Assembly: GCA_035041965.1 (NCBI GenBank)
Contig: JAPYMA010003020.1
Location: 107,473-171,472, forward strand
Direction: 5' to 3'
From: Anisakis pegreffii
Lineage: Eukaryota > Nematoda > Chromadorea > Rhabditida > Anisakidae
Length of the DNA: 64,000 nt
This document shows positions 1 to 13,200 of the stretch, piece after piece. The notes beneath the pieces are model-generated. The model saw only the letters and a list, made by a program, of their open reading frames with translations. It was not told the origin of the DNA and made no database searches. The position numbers and the translations under genes were made by a program. Each line of letters opens with the position of its first letter. Within the stretch, counting starts at the first letter, position 1.

Positions 1-2805
1 CGCACATCTAACGGATAATATTTAAATAAGAACATATTTCGTGCGTAGAGTCAGACCAATTATATTGAAATGTGCCTTCAGAGAAAAGTTTTCATTTCTT
101 CTCCTTACATTCACCAACCATTCATCATTTAATACATGCTGATTTCCACATTTTCACATCCGGTTGGTAAAAAGGATCAGCTCCACCGTAATATTACACA
201 ATATCACCTTCATGAGAACTGACCCCAAACAGCAATGAACACATTTGCCACAAACAGCGCAACAAACATGAATAAGTCGGAAATATGAGCTTTATCGGTA
301 ATATAATAAAACTTTGAAAATAGAAGCAGTAAAAAAGAATTAAATGTTCATCAATTAATATCTCATCACCAATTTCCATGAAGGAATTTCACATTGGGAG
401 GTTTCAGTTAACGATTGCCATTGAATAGGTTGTTAAGTAATGCAGAGAAGTTGAACTATCAACAAATATTCATTTTCTCATGACGCTTAGCTCACATAAA
501 CACTGAAAATTGTTTGTCATCAGTAATATAAACAAATTCGAGGATGGGATTTAGTTAGGCTTTGATATGGACTGCGTGCAAAAGTAATATATCGAAAATG
601 TCATCCATACATCGTCGATTTCATTTAAAAACAGAAATCGAACATTTTGGATTCATTGTGTGGCAGAGGTGATGAATAAATGAACAGCATCTGATTCAGC
701 GATTTCAGCGATATCACGTGAACAACGGTGACGAAACAAAAAATCCGATGGATATATGACACGACGGCGATTCTTCTTCCTCCTTCTCCTACTCTCAAAG
801 ACACGCTATCAAAGCACTGATTGATGATGATTAAATGTTGATTACTCAAACTCAAACAATATCGCAAACTTTTTTGCCAATAACGCAATGATGCCACGAA
901 ACGTTCCCATATGACGACTCACTTCAGTGGTGCCTTCTTCAACTGGAACATACCACAAGCAGCGGTTCGAGAACACATGAGTATGAGAATATTCTCATGA
1001 AATGCAACATTTTCAGGACCTGTCACACCAACACATAGTTCAATGAACATTTGCAACTATGCAATTCACAAATCCGATATAACTCATCAAAATATGAACG
1101 AATGCCTTATTGTTAGAAAAAAACAACTCAAGTTTCAGAAGTGTGTATTCTTAACAGTTTGCTGTTTACGTGTGCCAATTCACATGAAAGTTATCAAAAT
1201 GTCTAGGGAAAAGTTTTTATGATCAAATGACTGGCCAAACAAAAAGTCAGATTTGGCTTGAAGACTTTGTTCGGATGAAATATGGAAAAGAACACACGAG
1301 ATATTAACAGAATGCTGAAGAAAATTCTCAATCGATGCGTGGATATGATGAATTGAGAAGGCAGCGTCCAGCCAGCGATTAAATTGCTTAAAATATGTCA
1401 GATGAATGCGCATTCAATTCATTTGCATTGCATCATGCATTTATGTATCTATGACAATCTGAAAGATACTCTAATATACGATTATTTATTATGTTTAAAC
1501 ATCATCATCTTCGGAAACGATTTATTGTTATAGAAATAAATAGAAATCTAAATAACACGCAGGTAATGCTCATACTGATATTGATACATCTTCACTTTTA
1601 TATTTCCTTCCTGAAATATTCATCTGCTCATATACGGCTAAGCAACTATTGCTCATCTTACGGGTCGATCGATGTATAGCAACGGCTCCTTAACGCCAAA
1701 TGCGAAACAAGCTTTCAATTGTCATTGCCCAATTGACCTGTTTTTGATGGCGATTGAAGAAATGTTTATGAGATCAATCGTTTCACAGATATGATTTTCG
1801 TCAACAACGACGAAAACAATGCGAAATCTTCGAACAATATCATCAATTCACAACAAAATCGTAACGGTTAATTCGATTACGGCATTAAATAAGATATCGA
1901 ATCTGATTGAATAAACTAGACGGATTGGTTGGCTGCTTTTTCGTGTTATTACTAAAATTTTTTGGAGTATTAAATGTGCGTTTCGCATTTGAACAGCAAA
2001 AATTACGGCACTGAATAAGACGACGACATTATGTCCGAACTTTTGAACAAATTACGATTGGATTTAGTTCCAGACGGTATTAGGGCTTTAAGCTCACCCG
2101 CGACTTTAAGATGAGCCGTTTACATACTCAAATTTCATTCAGCAAGAAACCAAAAATTCGCAACCCGTTCCCAAGCTGAATGGCATTTTCGACATCTGCA
2201 ATGTGGAAATAGGATTTCGGTGTTGAAGTCGACTATAAAACGCATATCTGATAAAATAGATGGTTTGAGAAGTGCTTTCGACGGGTGGAATAACACCACT
2301 GAGGAATACTTTAAAACGAACTGCAATGAATTTGCTATGAGTTGAATTCTGTGAAACAACAAATGCAAAATTCTGAGGATGAATCCAACAATGCATTAAA
2401 ATGCTCGTTTACACATCTGAAACTCTGCCTATAAATGTATATAACCAGGAAGGATTCGAATAACAGTAACAAACGGCATTCAGCATGAATATCAATTGAT
2501 GATTATTGTCAACTAAAGACAGCGATGTGCTTGAATGATACTTAATCACAATACATAAGCAGCATATCACTGCTGTCACGAAAACTGCAGTGGCTATCAA
2601 GCCTATATTATCCATATTTTTTAACTCTTCAATACTCCTACCTCATCTCTATGACAACTGAGCTCGAAGAATTATCATGAAGATTCCCTATTGTTTGTGC
2701 TAAAATACAAAATTTCCTCCTCACTAATTACTCAGGCTTATAGCAGTGAAATGCCATTTAATGATTTCCAGTCATATGCATCGACAGCTCAAGCGTTCAC
2801 CAATT

Positions 2806-2837
2806 ATCACGCTGTCCAGTTATATGGACAGCGTGAT
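2806..2837. repeat. 12-bp perfect inverted repeat, 8-nt loop
   Basis: The arms 2806-2817 (ATCACGCTGTCC) and 2826-2837 (GGACAGCGTGAT) are exact reverse complements separated by AGTTATAT. No neighbouring gene or promoter element explains it. It may be a chance or degenerate transposon end. Confidence 0.7.
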
Positions 2838-5800
2838 CAACCAATGATGCTGGCTTTATTGCTGACTTATCACCATTATCATCAGGCCATCAATTAACTG
2901 TGAAACATATCATACTTACTCTAGTATAAAGTACTAATGTATACGTTTCAAACCGTCTGCATATTCGCGGAATATCAGATATCCCAGCTCAATACGCAAC
3001 TAGCACACATATTTTCAGCTAAAAGCAACTGTCGCCTCGAAACAGCGGTTTACGAACAGCATTCATAGCACACGCATTTGATAAACATTTGATCTCGGAG
3101 CTGACTCGTTTTTGACATGAGGAAGAAAAGCGACCACTGATTCATCAATTCAATCAGATGGACGGACCATTGAACAGAGTCTTCCAAAAGTTCGTGATCA
3201 GTAGGATTGATTTTTCCGTTAAAGATAAAGCAGCACTCGAACACTGCGAGTTGAAGCAAATGTGTAATGACGGCAATCTGAACCACTCATAAATCATAAA
3301 CCTTAACTTTAATAATTAAACACAACGACATATGTCTATAGCCAAGAGGGCGTTGTTGAGAAAATCTTGAGATTCATTCACATTCAACGAAACGAAAGTG
3401 TAGGATTAGGGTGTGCGAATGTACGACTCGAAATATGATTCAAATTAAAGCAGTAGTGCAAATTGTATACAGATGGTAATTATCCAACATAAACCAACAA
3501 CATGTTTCTATATGAATAATTTCAATAAACTCTTCAAATTTGCAACGATGAAAATTGCCAGTTGAAGGATGTGAACGCTGTGATTCATACTCTGCTCTAT
3601 TCCTTTACATTTCGTGTATCCATTCTAGAGAACTTCGTTTGGTGACATGCTACATTTGAAGTGGAACTTACAAAGTTCACATTTCAATTGCTACAAAGGT
3701 CAGTTTGTGACGCAAAGCGGAATCATTTTGTATGGCCTCTGATGGTATCGGAAATGATTTCGCATTCTCAGTTGAAAGCTAATTTAAAGCAGTAATCATG
3801 AGGAATGAGGAGGAAATGAGGAGAATGGGTACCTTGTGCGAGAATTCATTCTTTGAAGTCCATATGAGTGAAACTGACAGCGATATGGCCATAATCACAA
3901 TCGCTTGACAACGATGGTGATAATCACAGTTGTGAAGGTGAACGAAAAGTGCTAACTGGCATAGGGATGCTATAAGCAACTCAACGAAGAAATACTTCAT
4001 AAAATGAGGGAGATCTCATCAAAAAAAAAATCCTAATTCTAATTTAGCTTTGCATGATCTCCTAAAATTCATCACTTTAATGCTAATAATCGTTAGGAAG
4101 TGGGCAATTATTTGCGAATTTAGCCGGCACTCTTAACAGTAGTACTTATAGCTATTGCACTGATGTGTTCATAAGAGCAAACTGAAGCACGCATGTCATC
4201 TTACTCACACTAAAATAAAATTCATATCTTCAGGCAACAGCTTTTGCATTACTTTAATCAAATTTATATGTGCCAATTCCAAAAGGAAACGAATGATGAT
4301 TTCATACAACCGAAAAAAGGAATTGATGATTCCAGAAAACCTGAATGGATAAATGAAAGATATTTAATGGAAGAACTCTTTATTTCGGCCACATTTAGGC
4401 ATATCGTAAGAAGTGACGAATATGAATATGGCTGGACATAGTTTTCCTATGCAATCGATGATGGCTAGAAACCTGTCATTCCCACATCTACGATAGCAAC
4501 TAGGCAGGATTCGATGAAACGGTAGATTAAGAGCTATGGAACAGATACGGATATGCCTACGCTTATTCGCAGAATCACAAGGACAGCAACAAAAGCCGAC
4601 GGGTTTCTTAATCAGGATGACCGGTTAATTAAGCAACGCAGATGAGATTTTTCACTGAGTATCGTAACTAAGGCATCACTTACAGCACCATCGATGAACT
4701 GAATTCAACTATGCGTATTTCTGAATCGAAGTGTAACTGATGAAAATTCAATTCGGCATATGTCATTTTAAGTCAATTTATTAACGGCCTTACTGTTAGA
4801 CTAAATAAGTTCAGAAATATTTCTGCAACAATCCATTAGATCGAAAATTCTTTTGCGAGCAAAACAATCCGGTGAAATCAAGATACGGCTGATAGCATGT
4901 TGATACGGTAGTGATGAACAGTAGATTCATTGATAGCATTTGAACTGAACGCTTCAGTGCCATTCCAAATTCAACAACAAAGCAAACTGAAAGAGATTCA
5001 TAGGAAAGATGATTAATCAAACGGAATGAGCAACTCGAAAATGCTGGAGTGCATCACTCATGCATTGTTCATAAACAAGAAGATCGCGATCATACTACTG
5101 AAATGTCATGCGTAAATGTTCATGTGTGAATGCTTCGAAGCTGATTGTTTGTGGCAGATATCGGAATGTTTGATGTGCTTTAATGTTGTCAGCATCAGTA
5201 TCAATCCGTCTCATTTCGATATACTATTCCTCTTATTTGGATATATTAAAATTATCCGAGCGATTTTAATTTGTGTGTGTACGCGAAATGAAAGTATTCA
5301 ATCTATCAATAGTAATTGAGGAGGAATGAGAAAACGAACGACTGAATGATTTGTGAAATCGAAAGTCATTACGTGTCGCTTGATAAACATTATTAAAAAA
5401 TAGAAACAATAGATAAATGTTTGAACATTTGAACGATACATTTATCCATCGTCATTCTACGTCACTTTGCATTCCTTCGTTTTTTTGTTTCCGTTTTTGC
5501 GCTAGCGGAATTTTGGTGATCCTTCAAAACTGACTGCATCAGATCAAATCAGTTTTTAATTTCGTTTCTTGAACTTCAGTTTTCCTTGAACTTTCCTGGT
5601 TTAGAATGCGGAAAATTTCTTCAGCTAAATGCAAACGACTACAGAAAGTTAAAAGAGATGAAGAATAAGTGCAAAAGTGATGCCTGAAAGCATGAAAATT
5701 AAATTTCTCGCATTGTGAGAGTCGTAACTCCTAATCATTCAAACAGTGCTGTATAAAAGCGATTCACTATCACTTATGAATGGATTCCTTTGAAAACGAC

Positions 5801-6676
5801 GAAAATTTCATTCAGTGATTGATATTATTAGCTGTTAAACTTAAATGCAATAAATATATCAGCATGATGAAATCTGGCCTAGTCGTACAAAAGTATACTT
5901 TTGTTCATTGATTAGAAATTAGACTAGTAACAGATGTTAGTTTTTAATTTGGTAACACATTCCATATTTGAATGAAAAAATTAGACTCGAAAAAAAACAG
6001 CCATTTGGTCGAGCATCTGTTTGCGTTTCAATATTGCGAACGCTGCTGCTATAAATGCTGCTTTAATCGCGCATCATCAATTCAACTAATGGCATTCGGC
6101 GAGAATTTATATCCGTTTTTATGGTGCGCAATGCATTCGTGCCGTCAGAACGTGTCAATTTGATGTTCCCCAGATGAAATTGCTCACTGTCAGTATAAAA
6201 ATCAAATCAAACCTCAAACTATATCAGATTTCCATGGTGAATTATCAGAGATAATTCACCAAAGAAAAACGAAACAAAACAGCGTTGATTGTCATAAATA
6301 AAAGATAGCTGTTGAAAATTTTTGTGATGGTGAAATTTTTTAATGTATTCATTGATCTCATGATAACCACTATCAGTTTGACCTTCATGCTTTCAGTAAA
6401 AACAACTTGAGAACGTTGAAAGTTTTTGAGAAATGTGATAAATTTCCGCGACATTCATTCACGAGACCCTACCTCGCGGTCTTATTCTCTCATTGCGTCA
6501 TACATATACGATAGTGATCAATCAGAAAATTTAGCGTTCTATTCGATAGACCTCTAAGAATGATCACTTACTGTTAACGCTTCTGTACAAAAACAGTAAC
6601 AAACACCACAAATCACATCATATCGTGTTCTCTCATTGTCAGTGCAATATTCTCTCGCCTGAACGAAAGTTTAATG

Positions 6677-6724
6677 TTAAGATAATATAGGAAGTTCCTA
6701 TATTATCTTAAGATAATATAGGAA
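6677..6724. repeat. triple 17-bp repeat forming a near-zero-loop palindrome
   Basis: TTAAGATAATATAGGAA occurs at 6677-6693, in inverted form at 6695-6711 (one central base), and again in direct orientation at 6708-6724. The second and third copies share the four bases TTAA. All three copies are exact over 17 bases. A perfect palindrome with a one-base spacer plus an overlapping third copy resembles a rearranged MITE end or replication-slippage product rather than a regulatory site. Confidence 0.85.
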
Positions 6725-7683
6725 CATTTACGATTCATTAATAACGGTGATAATGAAGAGCACAAAAATAGAAAAATGAAGTTTGTGCCTACATATAATT
6801 GGAAAATGTGTGCATTGCATAGTTGCCATCTATCAAAAGAGAAACGAAGTGAACTGTCGAAAAAAATTGGGAAAAACAATAATTGAAGGACATAAATTAT
6901 AAACCTTAACGAACGCCACCAACGTCAACAGTATGACAAATTGTTCCCAGTTATCATTTGTCAAATGCTCAAATTAATCCAAATAGAAAATGCTTCGTAC
7001 CTTTCAAAGGCAGATATGGAATGTTCATTCATTTCATTCATAAATAAATATTGAACTAAAGTGGACCACTGAGTTAAGGTCAATGTTAACAAAAAGGAAG
7101 CAATTTGTCGTCAGTATGAACTGAATTCTCGGTGCTACCGATAAGAGGTTTACATTGATGCCAAAAAATTGTGTTCTTAACAGATTCACTCTTTCGTTTC
7201 ATATTGTCATAAGCCAGCTATTTCATTTTCGGTCAAAATTTCAACATTTTCTAAAAAGCCTCCACTGAAATGCGCTAAAATGAAGTGGTAGATTGGAACA
7301 ATGGAACTGATGAACAAACAAAATAATATATACGTTCGCAATGCACAAATACTTCCACGTAACTGACTGGACGTTAATCACGATTGTAAATTTCATTAGA
7401 AATTCATTTTTATTCTTTGTTCAATCACATCGATTTTTCTTTCCTATTACTCATCCCCTTCATTCACTTACATCGTCAACAAACAATCTCGCATTGTCAA
7501 CAGCGAAAATCATTCAATTTCATCTCCTCTACTGGATCTACGATGAGCTTCAATATAATGCGTACATATGTCAGATCCGAGGAATATCCAATCAAACTTC
7601 ACCAAGAAAAGTCTCCAATCGATGTACTTTAATGTGAAAAAAAAAACATCGGAATAAAAATTAATATCGTCGTGTTCTACTAA

Positions 7684-7840
7684 TTAATTACTCGGTTGTG
7701 TTCACTTGGCCTGCTCACCCAGCCATCGGAGTTATGTGAATTGAGTGAGGATAAAACAATGTGCACGGAAACGCGAGCATTGTGGCCAGCAATGTTACGA
7801 ACGTTTGACAGCCTGCCTGCCGATCCAGATAATCCAGGTA
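7684..7840 (+). repeat. dispersed repeat, copy A
   Basis: This stretch is clearly homologous to the reverse complement of about 32665-32825. Shared blocks include ATTACTCGGTTGT, CGAGCATTGTGGCCAGCAA and ACGTTTGA. In this copy a short frame runs through it (about 7696-7920). In the block encoding RALWPA several differences between the copies are synonymous, so it may descend from a coding repeat such as a retroelement. No polymerase, integrase or gag motif is visible. Confidence 0.7.
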
Positions 7841-7980
7841 ATCGTCGTTTTCTAAGAGATTATTCTTTATGGGATTGTTCGATTCGTTTGCTTGATACGG
7901 AAGGACATGAAATTCAATGAAAATCAATTTGTTCTCGAGAGGAAACATTCGTGTTTCATTTAGATGCGATCATTTCATAT

Positions 7981-8027
7981 ATCTTTTATCTGTGAGAATT
8001 TGTATCTTTTTTATCTGTGAGAATTTG
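7981..8027. repeat. two-copy tandem repeat of about 23 bp
   Basis: The unit ATCTTTTATCTGTGAGAATTTG is at 7981-8002 and repeats at 8004-8027 with two extra T. It is noncoding and looks like a simple slippage duplication. Confidence 0.8.
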
Positions 8028-10273
8028 GCGAGAAAATTTTTGTAGAATTCGTAGCAAAACGGGAAGTTTACATAGAACTCACGCTTTTGATAAATGTTTT
8101 ATGCATTACGGCTTGCTGATAGGATTGATTGTGCGCAAGCATCGCGTACTTTAAATAGAAACACTATGGAGCATTATCGGCTATGGGAAAAGAAACACGA
8201 AAGGAAATGAAATATGCCATTTCAGTCGCAATTATGAATTGGAATTTATGAGCAGTAAACTTGTTGCTGGTTGCGTTTGGCAGTGCGAGGAAATGATCAT
8301 GGGAATTCGAGAAGACGATCACAACAATCCGTGATGTGTGGCAAGAAAAAGAGTGGCAACAGAACACTTCCCTCGATAAACATTCCAGCAACGATACTAT
8401 GCATATTCCATGGAAAGGAATTAAGAAACCACTCATAAAATTTTGCACTTATTGTTGATAAGTTGTCCAACATAACAACATCAACAATATTATGCGTTGA
8501 ACATTTCCAGGACACTATAGCTGGTGTGAGGAGCTTGTTCAGCAGATCAAAACGATGAATTATTTACACTGCAAACTCGATAATCAAATAAATTTTTTAC
8601 GAGTTATTGGATAGGAGAATTATCATCATACGTGTGTGTATATTTCCAGATATTCTTCGATTTCAGACTATACTTTATGCATACAAAACATTCAATGAAA
8701 CGTAACCAAATAATAGGTGATGTAATATAACAAAAAAAATAAACAAATCCACTCAAATCAGTTACATCTCTGATCCAATCGCATTCAACGCTAATTTCAA
8801 TCAATCCAACAAGATCACCTCTTGCCGAATCGATTTTTATTCTATCAGCGATCGATCGCATTAATAGTGCTAACGAACAACTTTCACGATACTAAAAGGA
8901 AATCGGGTGCAATTTTATAGTCGACTAGTATGATGAAGACGATGAAATTTCCCGAATGAACAAACAATGAATTCGTGCGATTTTATCAATCCTGTGACAT
9001 TTCCAAGCGATTGCTTCGAAGATCAAGTGAAGGCGGAGAAAGATGAGGGACGGAGAGGTGGGACTTCAGAATGAGAATTTTGAATGAGTGTCACACCATT
9101 TTAGACTGCCACTGGGGTGGGAAACCATTTCATAAGGTTAGTTGTACGGGAAACCGAAAGTCCCGAAACTAAACGAACAACGTGCACCACAAAGAAGAGC
9201 ATATACAAACAAAACGCTTGATTCCTAACGAAACCCCGAATCAGAATATAGTATATCGGATAGAGTGATGAAGATGAATCGAAGTTATCGATGACAGATA
9301 CTAAATGATAAACGATCACGAATGTATCATGATGAACTTGTAAGAATGATGACGGATCGGACGAATTTCGTCATAGACAGATGGCAGAATGACTCAACCG
9401 AGCTTATGTGTTGCCAAATTGCGTCAAATGGCAATAAAGAACTGGTTTAGGTTTTTGGATTTGTATGCAAACGAACAGATGCGATATATGAAATGCAGAG
9501 AATAGTTTTGGCTATTCTCCGCCAGCACTAATCGTCAGCAACACCGAAAAGAAGCGATAAGATAAGTGAATTACTTATTTGTAGCTTTCGTTATAGTTTT
9601 CGTTATCCGTGACAAAAACTAGAGTTTTTGACGTAGAGCCGAAACTGTAACATTAGTCAACGGATAAGGATTAAGATGTTCAACTGATCATTGTAATCAC
9701 AATAGTACTGCATTTGGTAACAATAACACCGTTAATGATGACCCACCTAATTCAGTAATAAATGATAATTATTACAATAAGCAACCATTTTTCATACCAT
9801 TGAGCAGAGGTGACAGTGTTGGGCAAGCGTTAAAAATTATCTTGGAACCGAATAATGTTATTAATAGAAGAAACAAAAAGTTCAGAAAAAGTTTAGAAAA
9901 AAAAGAAACTAATTTCAGATTTATGGAAAATTTTTCAGGTGAAATTCTTCAATAGATGTAGCAGTCTTAACAAACGAGCATGATATTCACCTAGAAGAAA
10001 TACTGTTTCATACCGAAAAGATGTCCCGGCAGCATGAGCCGAGCAAGCGAGTTGGAGCATAAGAAATAAATAAAATTATTACTAATTCAACTTTACACAT
10101 GTTTGAGGCAATAGGCAGGTCTGGCTGATTACGCAGGAAGAAATGGGTGACTCATTTATGCCATTATTTACTGAAAGTATTGAAGCAGTTGATGGACTTT
10201 ATCTGAGAGCAATCAGAAATAAAACTTAATAAACTGAAAGCGACAGTTTTGTTGACTGAAATGATTGAAATTC

Positions 10274-10297
10274 GTTTGTTTGTTTGTTTGTTTGTTT
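10274..10297. repeat. (GTTT)6 microsatellite
   Basis: Six uninterrupted GTTT units in noncoding DNA. Confidence 0.9.
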
Positions 10298-13200
10298 CGT
10301 GTAACGATGCTAATCTCTTCGGTAAGCATGACGAGGTACTGTCCTGAGAAATCAGTTAGTTTGGCGGAAACGTTTTGTTGGGGTAGTATTGTTTGCAAAT
10401 CAAACAATATCTCTTGATTCCATTGATCTGATCTCAAACACCTCGGTGGAGCAGATAAACGAGTTGTACTTGAAGCTGAATGATTGTTAAAATCGATTCA
10501 ATTCGAATTTATGACATCCAATAACATTCCAAAATGAACATTTTCCACTTTTTTTTCAATGCTCAATACACCACTTTATGTGGTCCTCTCGAAATTTAAC
10601 ATTTCACTTCAATTCAGGAAATGATGTCATAGTTTTTAATGTTTATGTTGCAGTGTACATATGAAGGAAGTAACTCATTTATAAGTTCAATATACACTGC
10701 TTTCGAGAATGAAAAATTGATTGTAAAATACGGCCGAAGTGATGGGAAAATTGTTCGCTCGAATCAAAAAAGCAAAGAAATTCAGAGTTGAATGAACTGG
10801 ATGGGATGGGAGTTCGTGCACATATGACTTTGGTCGTGACTGTTGTTGTGGCTTAGAAAAAGAAGCACATTTCATTTCAAGATTCGAGTCTTTTCTTATG
10901 AATCCGAAAAAAAACTGACCACCACATTACATCATTTCAACCACACTCAATTCTACGATCTCGCATCGCATAGATTTTCAATTCCCAATTCACAATAGCT
11001 CAATGACTTGGGTTCATGACCGGAAAAGATTTCAATAACAATTTCTGTGCATGAGGTACTCATGACCTAACAAAACTGAACGAGAAATAAGAAAGCAAAA
11101 CGGGTGTGACTGCACAAGAAGGTGATTTGAACGCAACACATTTCAAACTTTCATATATCATTAAGTATGAATCGTAAAACAATCACGATAGGCATAACTG
11201 AGAGATTGAAAAATAATATTCCAATTCACTTAATTATGAATCATTTAATTGATATGAATGAATAGCACGAGTGTGATCATAAACTGCATTTGAAACGAGT
11301 GAATTCAAAGGTATAACTTTCCTACAAGTCAACAAATTCCTACAATTGCTAGTGGCACGAAAAAATAAATTGAAAATTTCGAATCAGAGAGAAAATTATC
11401 ATTCCATTCAGATAACAAACCGTAACGAATGAAAATTTGGAAAAAAAAACATTCGTTCATAATTTCATTTTTGAGGAGTAAAAAATCGAACAAATTCCTA
11501 ATCGAATGAAGTGATTCATTTGAAATCAGTGAAATTGGTTTGACGAGAACTAAACGAACAACTTTAGATAATTGAAATACAGTCATATATTATTATTTAT
11601 GTCATATATACAGTCATATATTATCATCTGTATTATCGTTTGTGATTCTTTGCACGAGATGAACTGAACGTTTCGAATCGCAGAGAAAATCACTCATATA
11701 ATGCACACTTACATAATCTAGAAATGTTGAATTATTTCTTTCAGCAAACAAATGTATCGTTCTTTGAAAACCTCCCTAATATTTAAAATTATTCAACGTC
11801 AAAAAATATCATTTTTTGTTTATGAGATTGAAAAATCACAAAAAACGTTAACATATTGCATTGATGAAAATTATTACAGGATTTTTGAAATTTCTTTTCA
11901 GTAGCTGCTGGCGAATGAAGTTATTTGTATTCATCACTTCATTGCTTATCTCATAATTATTCTGTGCTTATTGCGAAGTGCGCCAATTGTTGTAAAAAGT
12001 TTTCTAAGATGATCCGTACTGATTCCTGTTCATCCTTCAATCCGTTATTATCCTTCAACGTCATTTGTATCAGTGATTAGAAGCTACTTTGCATCATTTA
12101 ACTGACTAAAAGCCCATTGAATGAGATAAATGAATTAATAGTATCCACTCAAATGAATGTCCGACAATCCAAACAAGAGATAAATGAGCCGTATTATCCG
12201 CCTAAATCCGTACAGTACATAAAGCAGTATGATTCAGATGATCGAATGAGAAATCCTTACTAGAGCAATCTCATATGTAAATGCATTAGATGAACAGGGA
12301 TTCTCAATGAAATCGGCTTGAATGAAGTGATCCCCATTAAAACCAGATGATCTTTTTTCTGTGAATGAATGACTTGGAAGCGCTGAATTCAAGAAATGTT
12401 TCTCACTATTATGATTTCATAAACAATTGCTTCAGAAATTCAACAAATCTCCCCTTTTAATCACTAGAATAACTGCAATATTTGATGTTTTCAATACGCT
12501 GGAATAATATGGCAAGATATTTTGGTCGCAGAATGCCTGCGCCCTAGGAACATATGTCTCTATGAATTCAAAGGAAAAATAAGATTAGGCATGCACATAC
12601 GAGGCCGTTGCGCATGAAGAAAATTATTTAAATTCCTTCCAGACGTTTACGGAAGCAATTTTGAAAAATTAAGGAACTGCTTCTTTTCAGGCAAAGAACT
12701 CCTTAAAAACAACCACCTTCGATCGTTTACTCGCTCTTCCATTTGAATTTCACTCTTTCGAATTCAGTACTTTTCATATTCACTCATCTCATTATCAAGT
12801 TGTTGTCAACGTCTCTACAGACCTTCAAAATTCCTTTTTTCTCGAACGAAAGCATCAAAGAGATTCATTATGATCGCTTGGTTGATCTTCTTAAATTTCA
12901 AGTGAACTCAATTCACCATTACTTATCAGCCTGAAATCACATAGGTATATATTACTTTAAGAAAGTATCTGTAGTATAAAAATTATATGATGTGAGAAGC
13001 AAGTGCAAGAGATGATATTAACACGCAATGACAAACGATTTACGAATGTAGCCTGAAATATGAGTGTGCCAGCGAAATGTTGGAAAATGACAGCTGTTGA
13101 AATAAGGAAATAAGGGAACTAACGGCACAATCGATTTCACTCACTGAAAGCAACCGAAGAACGCTGCAATGTGGTTGTCTCAAACAGGCAAAGCAAAAAA

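Larger units (their letters stand above)
1..7683. other. gene-poor region, no supported gene
   Basis: Both strands contain only short open frames (under about 100 codons) with no recognisable domain, no consistent splice-phase chain and AT-rich, low-complexity translations. I see no tRNA-like B box paired with an A box and no rRNA. The only structured elements are two short hairpins, listed separately. It could be a long intergenic region or part of a very long intron of a gene lying off the left edge; nothing seen here decides between these. Confidence 0.6.

Noticed and set aside
7341..7637. 98-codon plus-strand open frame
   Set aside because: Phe/Ile/Ser-rich AT-driven translation, a competing frame on the same strand, and no domain or splice context.
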